Shown here piece after piece: positions 24,887-35,391 of a stretch of 64,000 bases of DNA (position 1 is the stretch's first letter; every line of letters begins with the position of its first letter). Made by a program: the position numbers and the translations under genes. Below the pieces are notes generated by a model, which saw only the letters and a list, made by a program, of their open reading frames with translations, was not told the origin of the DNA and did no database searches. The DNA lies in contig JAOTOM010004961.1 in assembly GCA_034440615.1 (NCBI GenBank), positions 220,001 to 284,000 on the forward strand. Reading direction: 5' to 3'. This DNA comes from Ashinkailepas kermadecensis (taxonomy: Eukaryota > Arthropoda > Thecostraca > Neolepadidae).

Positions 24887-26615
24887 CATCCTGCCCCACA
24901 CCGGTGTCCTGCACAGGCCACCATATCCTGCCCCACACCGGTGTCCTGCACAGGCCACCACATCCTGCCCCAGACCGGTGTCCTGCACAGGCCACCACAT
25001 CCTGCCTCACACCGGTGTCCTGCACAGGCCACCACATCCTGCCCCACACCGGTGTCCTGCACAGGCAACCACATCCTGCCCCACACCGGTGTCCTGCACA
25101 GGCCACCACATCCTGCCCCACACCGGTGTCCTGCACAGGCCACCACATCCTGCCCCACACCGGTGTCCTGCACAGGCCACCATATCATGCCCCACATCGG
25201 TGTCCTGCACAGGCCACCACATCCTGCCCCACACCGGTGTCCTGCACAGGCCACCACATCCTGCCTCACACCGGTGTCCTGCACAGGCCACCACATCCTG
25301 CCCCACACCGGTGTCCTGCACAGGCCACCACATCCTGCCCCACACCGGTGTCCTGCACAGGCCACCACATCCTGCCCCACACCGGTGTCCTGCACAGGCC
25401 ACCACATCCTGCCTCACACCGGTGTCCTGCACAGGCCACCATATCCTGCCCCACATCGGTGTCCTGCACAGGCCACCACATCCTACCCCACACCGGTATC
25501 CTGCACAAGCCACCACATCCTGCCCCACACCGGTGTCCTGCACAGGCCACCGCATCCTGCCCCACACCGGTGTCCTGCACAGGCCACCACATCCTGCCCC
25601 ACACCGGTGTCCTGCACAGGCCACCACATCCTGCCCCACACCGGTGTCCTGCACAGGCCACCACATCCTGCCCCACACCGGTGTCCTGCACAGGCCACCG
25701 CATCCTGCCCCACACCGGTGTCCTGCACAATCCACCGCATCCTGCCCCACACCGGTGTCCTGCACAGGCCACCACATCCTACCCCACACCGGTGTCCTGC
25801 ACGGGCCACCGCATCCTGCCTCACACCGGTGTCCTGCACAGGCCACCACATCCTGCCCCAGACCGGTGTCCTGCACAGGCCACCACATCCTACCCCACAC
25901 CGGTGTCCTGCACAGGCCACCACATCCTGCCCCAGACCGGTGTCCTGCACAGGCCACCACATCCTACCCCACACCGGTGTCCTGCACAAGCCACCACATC
26001 CTGCCCCACACCGGTGTCCTGCACAGGCCACCGCATCCTGCCCCACACCGGTGTCCTGCACAGGCCACCACATCCTGCCCCACACCGGTGTCCTGCACAG
26101 GCCACCACATCCTGCCCCACACCGGTGTCCTGCACAATCCACCGCATCCTGCCCCACACCGGTGTCCTGCACAGGCCACCACATCCTGCCCCACACCGGT
26201 GTCCTACACAGGCCATCACATCCTGCCCCACACCGGTGTCCTGCACAGGCCACCACATCCTGCCCCACACCGGTGTCCTGCACAGGCCACCACATCCTGC
26301 CCCACACCGGTGTCCTGCACAGGCCACCACATCCTGCCCCACACCGGTGTCCTGCACAGGCCACCACATCCTGCCCCACACCGGTGTCCTGCACAGGCCA
26401 TCACATCCTGCCCCACATCGGTGTCCTGCACAGGCCACCACATCCTGCCCCACACCGGTGTCCTGCACAGGCCACCACATCCTGCCCCACACCGGTGTCC
26501 TGCACAGGCCACCACATCCTGCCCCACACCGGTGTCCTGCACAGGCCACCACATCCTGCCGCACACCGGTGTCCTGCACAGGCCACCACATCCTGCCCCA
26601 CACCGGTGTCCTGCA
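24887..26615. repeat. 37-bp minisatellite, about 46 copies
   Basis: Near-identical 37-bp units beginning CATCCTGCCCCACACCGG and containing TGTCCTGCACAGGCCAC. Copies differ by single substitutions with almost no indels. Since 37 is not a multiple of three, one frame passes through all three translations of the unit, giving 700-836-codon open frames on plus and several hundred codons on minus. These are artefacts. Confidence 0.98.
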
Positions 26616-26618
26616 TAA

Positions 26619-27307
26619 AGCTACCTCCCCGCCAAACGTTGAAGCATGGCGCAAGCTACCTCCCCGTCACACGTCACTGCCTGGCACAAGCTACCTCCCC
26701 GTCACACGTCACTGCCTGGCACAAGCTACCTCCCCATCACACGTCATTGCCTGGCACAAGCTGCCTCCCAGTCACACGTTACTGCCTGGCACAAGCTACC
26801 TCCCCGTCACACGCCACTGCCTGGCACAAGCTACCTCCCCGTCACACGTCACTGCCTGGCACAAGCTGCCTCCCAGTCACACGTTACTGCCTGGCATAAG
26901 CTACCTCCCCGTCACATGTTACTGCCTGGCACAAGCTACCTCCTCGCCACACGTCACTGCCTGGCACAAGCTACCTCATCCGCCACACGTCACTGCCTGG
27001 CACAAGCTACCTCCCGGTCACACGTCACTGCCTGGCACAAGCTACCTCATCGCCATACGCCACTGCCTGGCACAAGCTACCTCTCTGTCACACGTCATTG
27101 CTTGGCACAAGCTACCTCATCCGCCACGCGTCACTGCCTGGCACAAGCTACCTCCCCACCACACATTACTGCCTGGCACAAGCTACCTCCACGCTGCATG
27201 TCACTGCCTGGCACAAGCTACCTTATCTGCCACGCGTCACTGCCTGGCACAAGCTACCTCATCCGCCACGCGTCACTGCCTGGCACAAGCTACCTCCCCG
27301 CCACACT
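26619..27307. repeat. 35-bp minisatellite, about 20 copies
   Basis: Units of CACTGCCTGGCACAAGCTAC plus CTCCCCGTCACACGT. It starts within a few bases of the end of the 37-bp array. Copies vary mainly at the CCCCGTCAC segment. Confidence 0.97.
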
Positions 27308-27353
27308 CGGCGATGGTGGAACTTGAACCCGGTGTCGTGACACAACCGGACGC

Positions 27354-27454
27354 ATGGAGTTCTCCTTCACCCCACCTTCTCGTGTCCTTGTGAGTCACGT
27401 AGCAATGGAGTTCTCCTTCACCCCACCTTCTCGTGTCCTTGTGAGTCACGTAGC
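27354..27454. repeat. 51-bp tandem duplication
   Basis: Two adjacent copies starting ATGGAGTTCTCCTTCACC. Confidence 0.96.
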
Positions 27455-28400
27455 CACGCTAGATACACTGATAGTTCCAATGTCAACAGGATGAACTGGA
27501 CAGTCGCCGCCAGGAGCGTAAGAACGCGTTCGCAATATTTTGTGTGGGGGATGCTACTTCGAAGTATGTCTGTTGTGCGACGTCCATAAGGCTGTTGTTT
27601 GGATCGGGAGTTCATCGAAAGTTGGGGCTGCTGCTCAGCACTCCTGTTCCGAGAGGATGGCGAGAGGACGACCGCATGAACATCCGCAGGCCTGAGTTCA
27701 TGTTGATGGGAAGTTCGGGCTGCCGCTCATTGTCCCTCCCCACCCCTGCTCTGGTATTATTCAATTGCACCTTTTTATATTTCGTCCTTTCTCTCTGTCC
27801 ATCAACGCATACTTTCATGCAAGGCATATCACCTCAAAATTTGAATGATTAGCTGGAAAGTTCGAGGCAATCCAGTACCAAGCTTGAAGGTATTAACCCT
27901 GCTACATCAGATATTTTGTCTTCTTGTTGCCCTGTTTGTGGCGATATTGATTCCAAAATATAAGGTGAATATTGATGTGATATGAGGTTGAGCTTGACAA
28001 AGCTCAAACCATATTTGTTGCAGCTAGGATCGGCCCGGTTAAGTTTCTCCCAAATTGACCGTTTTGTTCAGCATGTCGCCTCAAGTGACCGAGAGTGGCC
28101 TTGACCTGTGACTTTTCGGCTAGCTTGAGAACTTCTTCGGCTTACCACCCAACAACAAAGTTCTGTGCAGCTTCCTCGGTTTCTAGCATCGAGATTTTAG
28201 GAAGCGGAATGCGTTCCCTTCCCCGGCAGGAGGCCAACATTTGCTCACATCCAATTTCGTATCATCATGTTATTTCTGAGCCTCCTGACTGGTGCTGATA
28301 ATGCATCCGGCAACATCGCTCCGGACACGTCGGCTCGTGCTCCCGTGCTCTCCACGTGCCGCGTCCTCCTGCCTGCAGCCGACGCCTGACCTCAGACCGG
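27455..28400. other. Intron 1, unique part
   Basis: Single-copy intronic DNA. A GC-richer stretch leads up to the exon 2 acceptor. Confidence 0.55.
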
Positions 28401-28441
28401 CACTTTTCAGATTGACATGACATCAGACCGGCACTTTTCAG
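28390..28441 (+). promoter_or_regulatory. Duplicated 3' splice acceptor of exon 2
   Basis: The segment TCAGACCGGCACTTTTCAGATT occurs twice in tandem, 31 bp apart, so there are two AG acceptors, at 28410 and 28441. From a phase-1 donor the downstream AG opens the LD1 frame. The upstream AG gives Asp then TGA at once. It is seen directly as sequence; its effect on splicing is inferred. Confidence 0.7.
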
Positions 28442-28569
28442 ATTCGCTGCTGGCCGACCTGCAGAGCAGCATTGGGCAGCGGGACGCCGGGTACGAGTCG
28501 TCGCCCACTGTGCAGCGGAGAACCCCCTCCCCGGCACCGCCCCACACGGCCCACCAGACTGGCAGCCCA
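28442..28569 (+). CDS. PXN: Paxillin-like gene, exon 2 (LD1 motif)
   Basis: Entered in phase 1 after CACTTTTCAG. It encodes DSLLADLQSSIGQRDAGY, then ESSPTVQRRTPSPAPPHT and AHQTGSP. With the preceding Leu from any first exon except 1b, it completes LDSLLADL, matching the LDxLLxxL consensus that forms an amphipathic helix for FAK, vinculin and parvin binding in paxillin. One tyrosine (AGYESSP) lies just after LD1, as phosphorylated tyrosines do in vertebrate paxillin; equivalence is not established. The exon ends in phase 0 at CCCA|GTGAGT (GT at 28570). The 3' end and donor lie in a 48-bp tandem triplication, giving two further donors with identical phase at 28618 and 28666. Confidence 0.75.
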
Positions 28570-28682
28570 GTGAGTACCGTTCCCACGCCCCACACGGCCC
28601 ACCAGACTGGCAGCACAGTGAGTACCGTTCCCACGCCCCACACGGCCCACCAGACTGGCAGCACAGTGAGTACCGTTCCCAC
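28539..28682 (+). repeat. 48-bp triplication carrying exon 2 donor sites
   Basis: Three near-identical 48-bp copies of GCCCCACACGGCCCACCAG, ACTGGCAGC(C/A)CA and GTGAGTACCGTTCCCAC; the first differs by C for A before the donor. Each carries a GTGAGT donor, at 28570, 28618 and 28666. As 48 is 16 codons with no stop, use of donor 2 or 3 keeps frame and appends one or two copies of VSTVPTPHTAHQTGST. Confidence 0.95.
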
Positions 28683-28689
28683 CCAATAT

Positions 28690-29338
28690 TACGGAGGCAT
28701 GAGTAGGATAATGTACTAATAGAACTGAGCATACTATTCCTCCACTAGCTGCCCTAGTATTGTAAGTGTTATGCATTTATCTTTGGAAATGGGTTGGTGC
28801 TAACAGTGTGTTTTTCCATGCAGTTATACAATGAAATAAAATTAACAGCTACAATGTCATTTCCAATATGTAATATGGAAAATTTCCCCTATTCAATCTG
28901 AAAATATGTCTTGAATATTAGCGCTTGAACTTCCTAGCTTTATGAGAGATCCCAGGCCTGATTTGATGGGCTAATTTTGCATAATCAAGAAAGCAAGAAT
29001 ATTATTTTCTTCAACAACAAGTACAAGCATACCGCGTGCTGCTGACTGTATTCTGTCATCGAATGGTGAGTTACATTTGGCTCCCTTTACCTGTGGGGTG
29101 GGACTAGTATGCGCCATATAGACACACCGGTTACGCAGGTATCTAACTGCCTAGGTAAGGATGAAGCTACATGTGGAATAGGTGGGTTGCTGAATGTGAT
29201 CATAGGTAGTGCATCGACAAGCTTATTGACAATAGTGTGATTGCAGTTATCTAGAGTGCATGCAAATTTGATGGTGACTGGAAATTGATACAACAAATGA
29301 ATAAATCCGGATCAAGCTGCTTCTTCATGTGTTAGCTA
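28690..29338. other. Intron 2, unique part
   Basis: AT-rich single-copy intronic DNA; nothing recognised. Confidence 0.5.
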
Positions 29339-30263
29339 TTAACACGCGCACTGGAGGGTGGGCGAAATCCGCCCACCCCTCCGGTTTTTCGTACATAACT
29401 ACAGATTTTACCGGTCGATATACGCGATTTTCTGCGTACCTGCTTAGAAATGGCCGGCGCGTCGCTTAAAGCAAGAAAAATGGAAATAGGCCGAAAAATA
29501 TTCAAGTTAGTAAAAGTAAAAACAAATCCTAGCGGCAGACCAAAAAAATCGGCGCTGATGCGCTTCCCGTATATTCGCAAAAGGGAAGTGTTCTTGGCAA
29601 CATTAGCGACTTGTTTGATGTATATTGATATCCTATATAGTTTCAAGGTCATGTTAGGTCACCGAGGTCAAGTCAGATCAAGTTCATGACAGGTTAATGG
29701 AATCCAACTTGATCAACTGGAATGTTGTCATAAATGCACTACTGTTTGTCATTTGTACTGATTGTCATTGCGTTCCATACTTTATTCATGTACTTCAATC
29801 TTTTCTTCACGAAGCCGATTGCGCCGAGTTGCCCGACGGAGCAGTCGGGCGGGCGGCCCGGTTCCGGTAACTGGAACAGGTAACTGACCTGATAAAGTGC
29901 TGCTATATAGGTGACCTGAGGTCAAATGTTGGGTCTAGCATCTGCATTGCATCATTAGTAATGTCCAAAACATCATTGATGCCCATTTTGGAGCATTTAA
30001 ACACAATCACAGTGATCCATAACAATGACAAGCCAAGCCACGCAAAACAATTTTTGGGGGACAAATGTGACCTCATTTGACCTTGAAGATATTAACCTAA
30101 GGTCATTCAATTTGCACATAATAGAGTTTACTATCGTACCCATCCACTCTGCGAATGTCGTTTCTCCAGCTTTAATACGAGCCGAGATCTTATGGGGGGG
30201 GGGAATCTGACCCTCCCCCTCCAGTGCGCGTAATTTTCAGAAGCCCTCCAGGGCGCGTGTTAA
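29339..30263 (+). mobile_element. TTAA-flanked inverted-repeat element, copy 1
   Basis: A 917-bp element bounded by TTAA at 29339-29342 and 30260-30263. The termini are inverted: CACGCGCACTGGAGGG on the left and, read on the other strand, CACGCGCCCTGGAGGG on the right. TTAA duplications are typical of piggyBac-type transposition, so I infer a non-autonomous piggyBac-like MITE. No transposase frame is present. The interior includes CTGACCTGATAAAGTGC and GGTCAAGT-type words shared with copy 2 at 49190-50120, which lies in the opposite orientation. Confidence 0.85.
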
Positions 30264-30288
30264 AGATGCCTGCGAGAATGGGTACGAC

Positions 30289-30334
30289 AATGTAGTTGCA
30301 ATGTAGACAATGTAGACAATGTAGACAATGTAGT
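30289..30334. repeat. 9-bp repeat (CAATGTAGA)n
   Basis: About five copies just outside TTAA element 1. Confidence 0.92.
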
Positions 30335-31273
30335 GGCATCATATATTTTTCAAACAAGTGACAAAATCTCAGCATCAGCTAATGCCAGCGGTTTATTATG
30401 TAATGATGTGCTTTGGAAACAGGAGGAAATATGGTTGTATTTGTTCAGTTTTGTTTCCACGACAAAAATCGGAGAGTCGATTCGTTGTCCAATCTGTATC
30501 CGTTTATCTTCAAACTCTAGTCGATTCGCTCCGTTGTGTGCATGAAACGGATATTCGTGCGGATATCCGCACGGATTACCAATCGGTGCTATGCTCTAGC
30601 GTCCACTTGATAAAAACGGTTTTCGAGATAGCTTTGGCGATATAAATGTCATTTGGCCTCCTAATCAATTTCACAGTGATACCCATGCCTCGCCCCTCAC
30701 CGTACATTGAAGGTATGTTGAATTCAATCACTGAGCTTGATAGATGGCAAACTACCGTTATCTTCGCCTCACAGCTTAGTGTCATCCGTTCTGCTGCAAT
30801 ATGGCCAAGCCGTGGCTGTGGCTCATAATCTCAGTACACTTCGCCTAAGTCGCTCCTGATAGGACTGCCGACTCAGGCTTGCCTTATCGGTCTAGCGCTT
30901 CAGTTGTTAGTGTTATTTCTCATCCAAGTTGCTTCGGGAGCTTGGCCAGCTTTAAGTGGATTGGATGATTTACAGAGAGGAACTCTTATCTGAGCTGCGA
31001 CTTCAGCATCCAATATCTGTTTATGTGTGTGTGCTGCGACAGATCTGGATGTGTTATCTGTCTGCTGTGTTTATTTATTATTGGAAGTGCGAGTTTTTGT
31101 AGAGGCAACAGGGGGATTTTCGGGCCCATTTTCGGGTGGTTGTGAGTAATGATCGGACGCGACCTCGAATTGCGAGCACCATTCTCGGGTGGTCGTGATT
31201 TATGATCAGACGTCACATCGAATTAGATTCACAAATAAGCGCATAATTAGAAGCTTCGTAGAGTAGATGAGAA
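30335..31273. other. Intron 2, unique part
   Basis: Single-copy DNA; no gene recognised. Confidence 0.5.
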
Positions 31274-31318
31274 AATGTGTGAATGTGTGAATGTGTGAAT
31301 GTGTGAATGTGTGAATGA
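31274..31318. repeat. 8-9 bp repeat (TGTGTGAA)n
   Basis: Five tandem copies of GAATGTGT. Confidence 0.92.
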
Positions 31319-31442
31319 TCATGTTTTGCTTCTCAGTCGGAACACCTACACGAAAAGGCCACACGGTTAGGATGAGGGGGTTGCAGGCTTAGGGTACACA
31401 GAACATTGGAGTGCACCGCTATCCCTCACCCGAATGGATGCG

Positions 31443-32609
31443 TCTCTGGTCATGTCACACAGCAGGCTTATGGTGACCAGGTCACGCCACAGGTACCGCT
31501 CTGATCATGTCACAGCAGGCTTATGTGACCAGGTCACCCCACAGGTACCCCTTTTATTGTCCAGGGCTTATGGTGACCAGGTCCGCCACGGTACCGCTCT
31601 TTTACAGAGGCTTATGGTGCCAGGTCACGCCACAGGTACCGCTCTGATCATGTCACACAGCGGCTTATGGTGACCGGTCACGCCACAGGTACCGCTCTGA
31701 TATGTCACACAGAGGTATGGTGACCAGGTCACGCCACAGGTACCGCTCTGATCATGTCAACGAGGTTATGTGACGGTGCCAGGTACCGCTCTGATCATGT
31801 CACACAGCAGGCTTATGTACCGGGTCACGCCACAGGTACCGCTCTGATCATGTCACACAGCAGGCTTATGGTGACCGGGTCACGCCACAGGTACCGCTCT
31901 GATATGTCACACAGAGCTTATGGTGACCAGGTCACGCACAGGTACCGCTCTGATCATGTCACACAGCAGGCTTATGGTGACCGGGTCACGCCACAGGTAC
32001 CGCTTGATCATGTCACACAGCAGGCTTTGGTGACCGGTCACGCCACAGGTACCGCTCTGATATGTACACAGCAGGCTTATGGTGACCAGGTAGCCACAGG
32101 TACCGCTCTGATCATGTCACACAGCAGGCTTATGGTGACCAGGTCACGCCACAGGTACCGCTCTGATCATGTCACACAGCAGGCTTATGGTGACCGGTCG
32201 CCACAGGTACCGCTCTGATCATGTCACACAGCAGGCTTATGGTGACCAGGTCAGCCACAGGTACCGCTCTGATCATGTCACACAGCAGGCTTATGGTGAC
32301 CAGGTCCGCAAGGTACCTCTGATCATGTCACACAGCAGGCTTATGGTGACCAGGTCACGCCACAGGTACCGCTCTGATCATGTCACACAGCAGGCTTATG
32401 GTGACCAGGTCACGCCACAGGTACCGCTCTGATCATGTCACACAGCAGGCTTATGGTGACCAGGTCACGCCACAGGTACCGCTCTGATCATGTCACACAG
32501 CAGGCTTATGGTGACCAGGTCATGGCACAGGTACGGGTGTACCGCTCTGATCATGTCACACAGCAGGCTTATGGCGACCAGGTCACGCAACAGGTACGGG
32601 TGTACCGCT
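31443..32609. repeat. 55-bp minisatellite, about 21 copies, indel-rich
   Basis: The unit begins CTCTGATCATGTCACACAGC and contains AGGCTTATGGTGACCAGG and TCACGCCACAGGTACCG. Between about 31500 and 32320 many copies lack one to several bases at scattered positions; later copies are almost perfect. Confidence 0.96.
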
Positions 32610-32611
32610 AG

Positions 32612-33175
32612 TTTGCAAGGTGCAGCAGCGGAGACCTGGAAATCCGTGACAAAGAGTGGGTTGGTCGTCCTGTTGATGCCTCGGACGACGAACATGTAGG
32701 AGAGATTCGTCAAATACTCGCAGATGACCGTCGAGCCACCATCAGACACCTGTCTGCTGAGTTAGAACTGAGTGAAGGCATGATACACCACATCGTGACG
32801 GAGGTGAACATACAGAAGAGCACTGCCAAATATATGCCAAGACTTCTCACTGATGATCCGAAAGAGGTCCGGATCAGGTGCTGTCAGGTCATTTTAAGCA
32901 AGTTTGTGTCGGACAAAAGCTTCCTTGAGAAGATAAAGATGGTTTTCTACCCTCCCTACTTGGCAGATTTGGCTCCTTGTGATTTGTGGCTATTCACGAA
33001 GCTGAAATCTGAGCTGAAGGAGAAGGGATTCAATAGCGTGGAGGCCATGCAGGAGGCATTGCAGGACGTTCTCAAACTCCTGTCGAAGAACGACTTCCAC
33101 AGGTGCTTCCAGCAGTGGAAAAGTCGCTTGAACCGGTGTGTGAATGTGGGAGAATACTTTGAGGGCTTTTCAGGG
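32612..33175 (+). pseudogene. Internally deleted mariner transposase
   Basis: One open frame holds two ends of a mariner-type transposase. The N-terminal helix-turn-helix part reads [45 protein letters not shown] and [10 protein letters not shown]. The C-terminal part reads [30 protein letters not shown] and [18 protein letters not shown]. The join near 32936 (FLEKI then KMVFYPP) removes the segment that normally carries the first two catalytic aspartates (the GDE and HDN regions). Only the third (APCD) remains, so it cannot be an active DD34D enzyme. It starts directly after the 55-bp array and ends before a (TA)n tract; terminal inverted repeats were not found. Confidence 0.88.
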
Positions 33176-33240
33176 TGTTTTTCTGTGTCGCCTGAACAAA
33201 CTGTTCTTTCAGCATTTTCTCATTACTTTTTTAACACACC

Positions 33241-33242
<2 letters not shown>

Positions 33243-33313
<71 letters not shown>

Positions 33314-33338
33314 CATATTTATATATATATATATATAT

Positions 33339-33408
<70 letters not shown>

Positions 33409-33456
33409 GTGTGTGTGTGTGTGTGTGAGTGTGTGTGTGTGTGTGTGAGTGTATGT
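33243..33456. repeat. (TA)n with CATA interruptions and (GT)n end
   Basis: A TA tract, interrupted by ACATATACATATAC words, runs into GTGTGTGT with GAGT interruptions at 33410-33456. Confidence 0.97.
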
Positions 33457-34099
33457 GTGTGTACATGCTGATGAAAAATAGGCGCGGGTTAACAGAATTC
33501 ATGTTAAATCTGCAGACAGTTTCTAGCTATACAGCCAGATGCATCTAACGTCTGGAAATATGTTTTTTTTTTAAACGACACGATTTGTTGCATCAATTCG
33601 CACTCCCGTGATATTTTTTAAACTTAACCTGACCTGATTTAATTTCGCCTGACATGACCTTTGAGTGATCTTGACCTGCTCCGCTCATCTAACGCGAAAA
33701 ATAGAGACGAATTGCTGGAAGCCGGTTTCAAAGCTATCCGAGCAAAATTGTAGCTTTTAGAGCGATACAAAGCAAGCTATGCTAATCGGCCAGATTTAGC
33801 CACTTTTGACACCCTTTGATGACAGGTCCCCGAATCGGGATCAACCGGGGTGTTTTGAGATGTTACGTGTGGCAGGTGTACGGGCACGCATGTTTGATGT
33901 TTGGTCTTATGAAGTCCATCAAGTGACATGTGCTTGACATATATTTACTCGACGTATATATTTTGCAATACACCAGCACGAGTACATCCCGCTCAATGCA
34001 GTAGAGATACATGTGTAGAGACGCGAGTACAGTTAATCGACCAGATTTGGCCACTTTTGAACGCACTGAACGCAGCCAAAATACTCGCTGCTCACTCAT
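33457..34099. other. Intron 2, unique part
   Basis: Single-copy DNA. A 23-bp word, ATCGRCCAGATTTRGCCACT plus TTTGA, occurs at about 33785 and again at about 34037. Confidence 0.5.
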
Positions 34100-34262
34100 A
34101 GGTGTTGCTGTTGCCGTTGCTGCTCGTTCATCGCTATTGCTGTCGCCGTCGCTGCTGTTGCTGCTACCGCTGCTGGTGCTGCTGTCGCTTCTCACTCATC
34201 GCTGCTGCTGCTGTCGCCATCGCTGCTGCTGCTGTCGCCGTCACTGCTGCTGCTGACGCTGC
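34100..34262. repeat. (GCT)n-rich imperfect repeat
   Basis: GCTGCTGCTGTCGCC-type units. Leu- or Ala-rich on plus and Ser-rich on minus when translated; not a gene. Confidence 0.9.
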
Positions 34263-34299
34263 CGATAGCGGTGCGGGAGCTGTCACCCACAGCTTCCGC

Positions 34300-34672
34300 C
34301 TCGGCGGCAGGCAGCTGGGGCTCAGCCAGCAGGGCCAGGGTACCGGCAGCAGCTTTCCCTGGCGGTTGGCGTAGAGTCTCGTCGGCGCTGCAGGTTCAGG
34401 CTGCAGGTTCAGGCTGCAGGCAGCTGGGGCTCAGCCAGCAGGGCCAGGGTGCCGGCAGCAGCTTTCCCTGGCGGTTGGCGTAGAGTCTCGTCGGCGGCAG
34501 GCAGCTGGGGCTCAGTCAGCAGGGCCAGGTGCCGGCAGCAGCTTTCTGGCGGTTGGCGTAGAGTCTCGTCGGCGGCAGGCAGCTGGGGCTCAGCCAGCAG
34601 GGCCAGGGTGCCGGCAGCAGCTTTCCCTGGCGGTTGGCGTAGAGTCTCGTCGGCGCTGCAGGTTCAGGCTGC
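34300..34672. repeat. 81-bp minisatellite, about 4 copies
   Basis: Unit contains GGCAGGCAGCTGGGGCTCAG and CCCTGGCGGTTGGCGTAGAG. The first copy carries an extra GCTGCAGGTTCAGG insert and the third lacks a few bases. On minus, 81 bp is 27 codons and reads as one open unit. Confidence 0.95.
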
Positions 34673-34967
34673 TCAGCAGGGGTCGCTGGCTACCATGAGG
34701 TAGCCGAACATGTCGGACATCGTGTGGAGGCGCGAGTCATTCCTAGTGTGCCGCAGTCTGCACTGGTGGATGCGCTTGTTGGCGGACTCGGTGGCTTCCT
34801 CCGACATCATACCGATTGGGAGAATACACGACTCGGCGACTTCTGTTGAGTGGGCCAGCAGCCTGTGGTGTGTAGGGGACATGGGATACCACTCATACAG
34901 AGCCACGTAGCGCTCAGCTGTGCGCTGGCAGAAGTCGGACAGGGCTGTTGTGTTGACCTTGTGGAAG

Positions 34968-35391
34968 CAGCTGATGGCCTGCAGGATGATGTAGACATCC
35001 ATCAGCTGATGGCCTGCAGGATGATGTAGACATCCATCAGCTGATGGCCTGCAGGATGATGTAGACATCCAGCAGCTGATGGCCTGCAGGATGATGTAGA
35101 CATCCAGCAGCTGATGGCCTGCAGGATGATGTAGACATCCATCAGCTGATGGCCTGCAGGATGATGTAGACATCCATCAGCTGATGGCCTGCAGGATGAT
35201 GTAGACATCCATCAGCTGATGGCCTGCAGGATGATGTAGATGTCCATCAGCTGATGGCCTGCAGGATGATGTAGACATCCATCAGCTGATGGCCTGCAGG
35301 ATGATGTAGACATCCAGCAGCTGATGGCCTGCAGGATGATGTAGACATCCATCAGCTGATGGCCTGCAGGATGATGTAGACATCCATCAGT
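34968..35391. repeat. 35-bp minisatellite, 12 copies, inside a transposon ORF
   Basis: Units of CAGCTGATGGCCTGCAGGAT plus GATGTAGACATCCAT. On minus the unit encodes LMDVYIILQAIS, which is the transposon protein's own sequence at this point, so the array arose from it. Since 35 is not a multiple of three, each copy shifts the frame. Confidence 0.97.

Noticed and set aside
24887..26615. Regular direct repeats resembling a CRISPR array
   Set aside because: Units are contiguous, with no unique spacers, in eukaryotic DNA with introns and SINEs; this is a minisatellite.
24498..27393. Open frames of 706, 727 and 836 codons on plus
   Set aside because: They are translations of the 37-bp and 35-bp minisatellites, which lack stops in all frames; three overlapping plus frames and several minus frames are open at once.
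33243..33448. Tyr-Ile repeat 'protein' continuing the mariner frame
   Set aside because: Translation of a (TA)n microsatellite; similar frames occur at 6.5, 21.7 and 63.8 kb.
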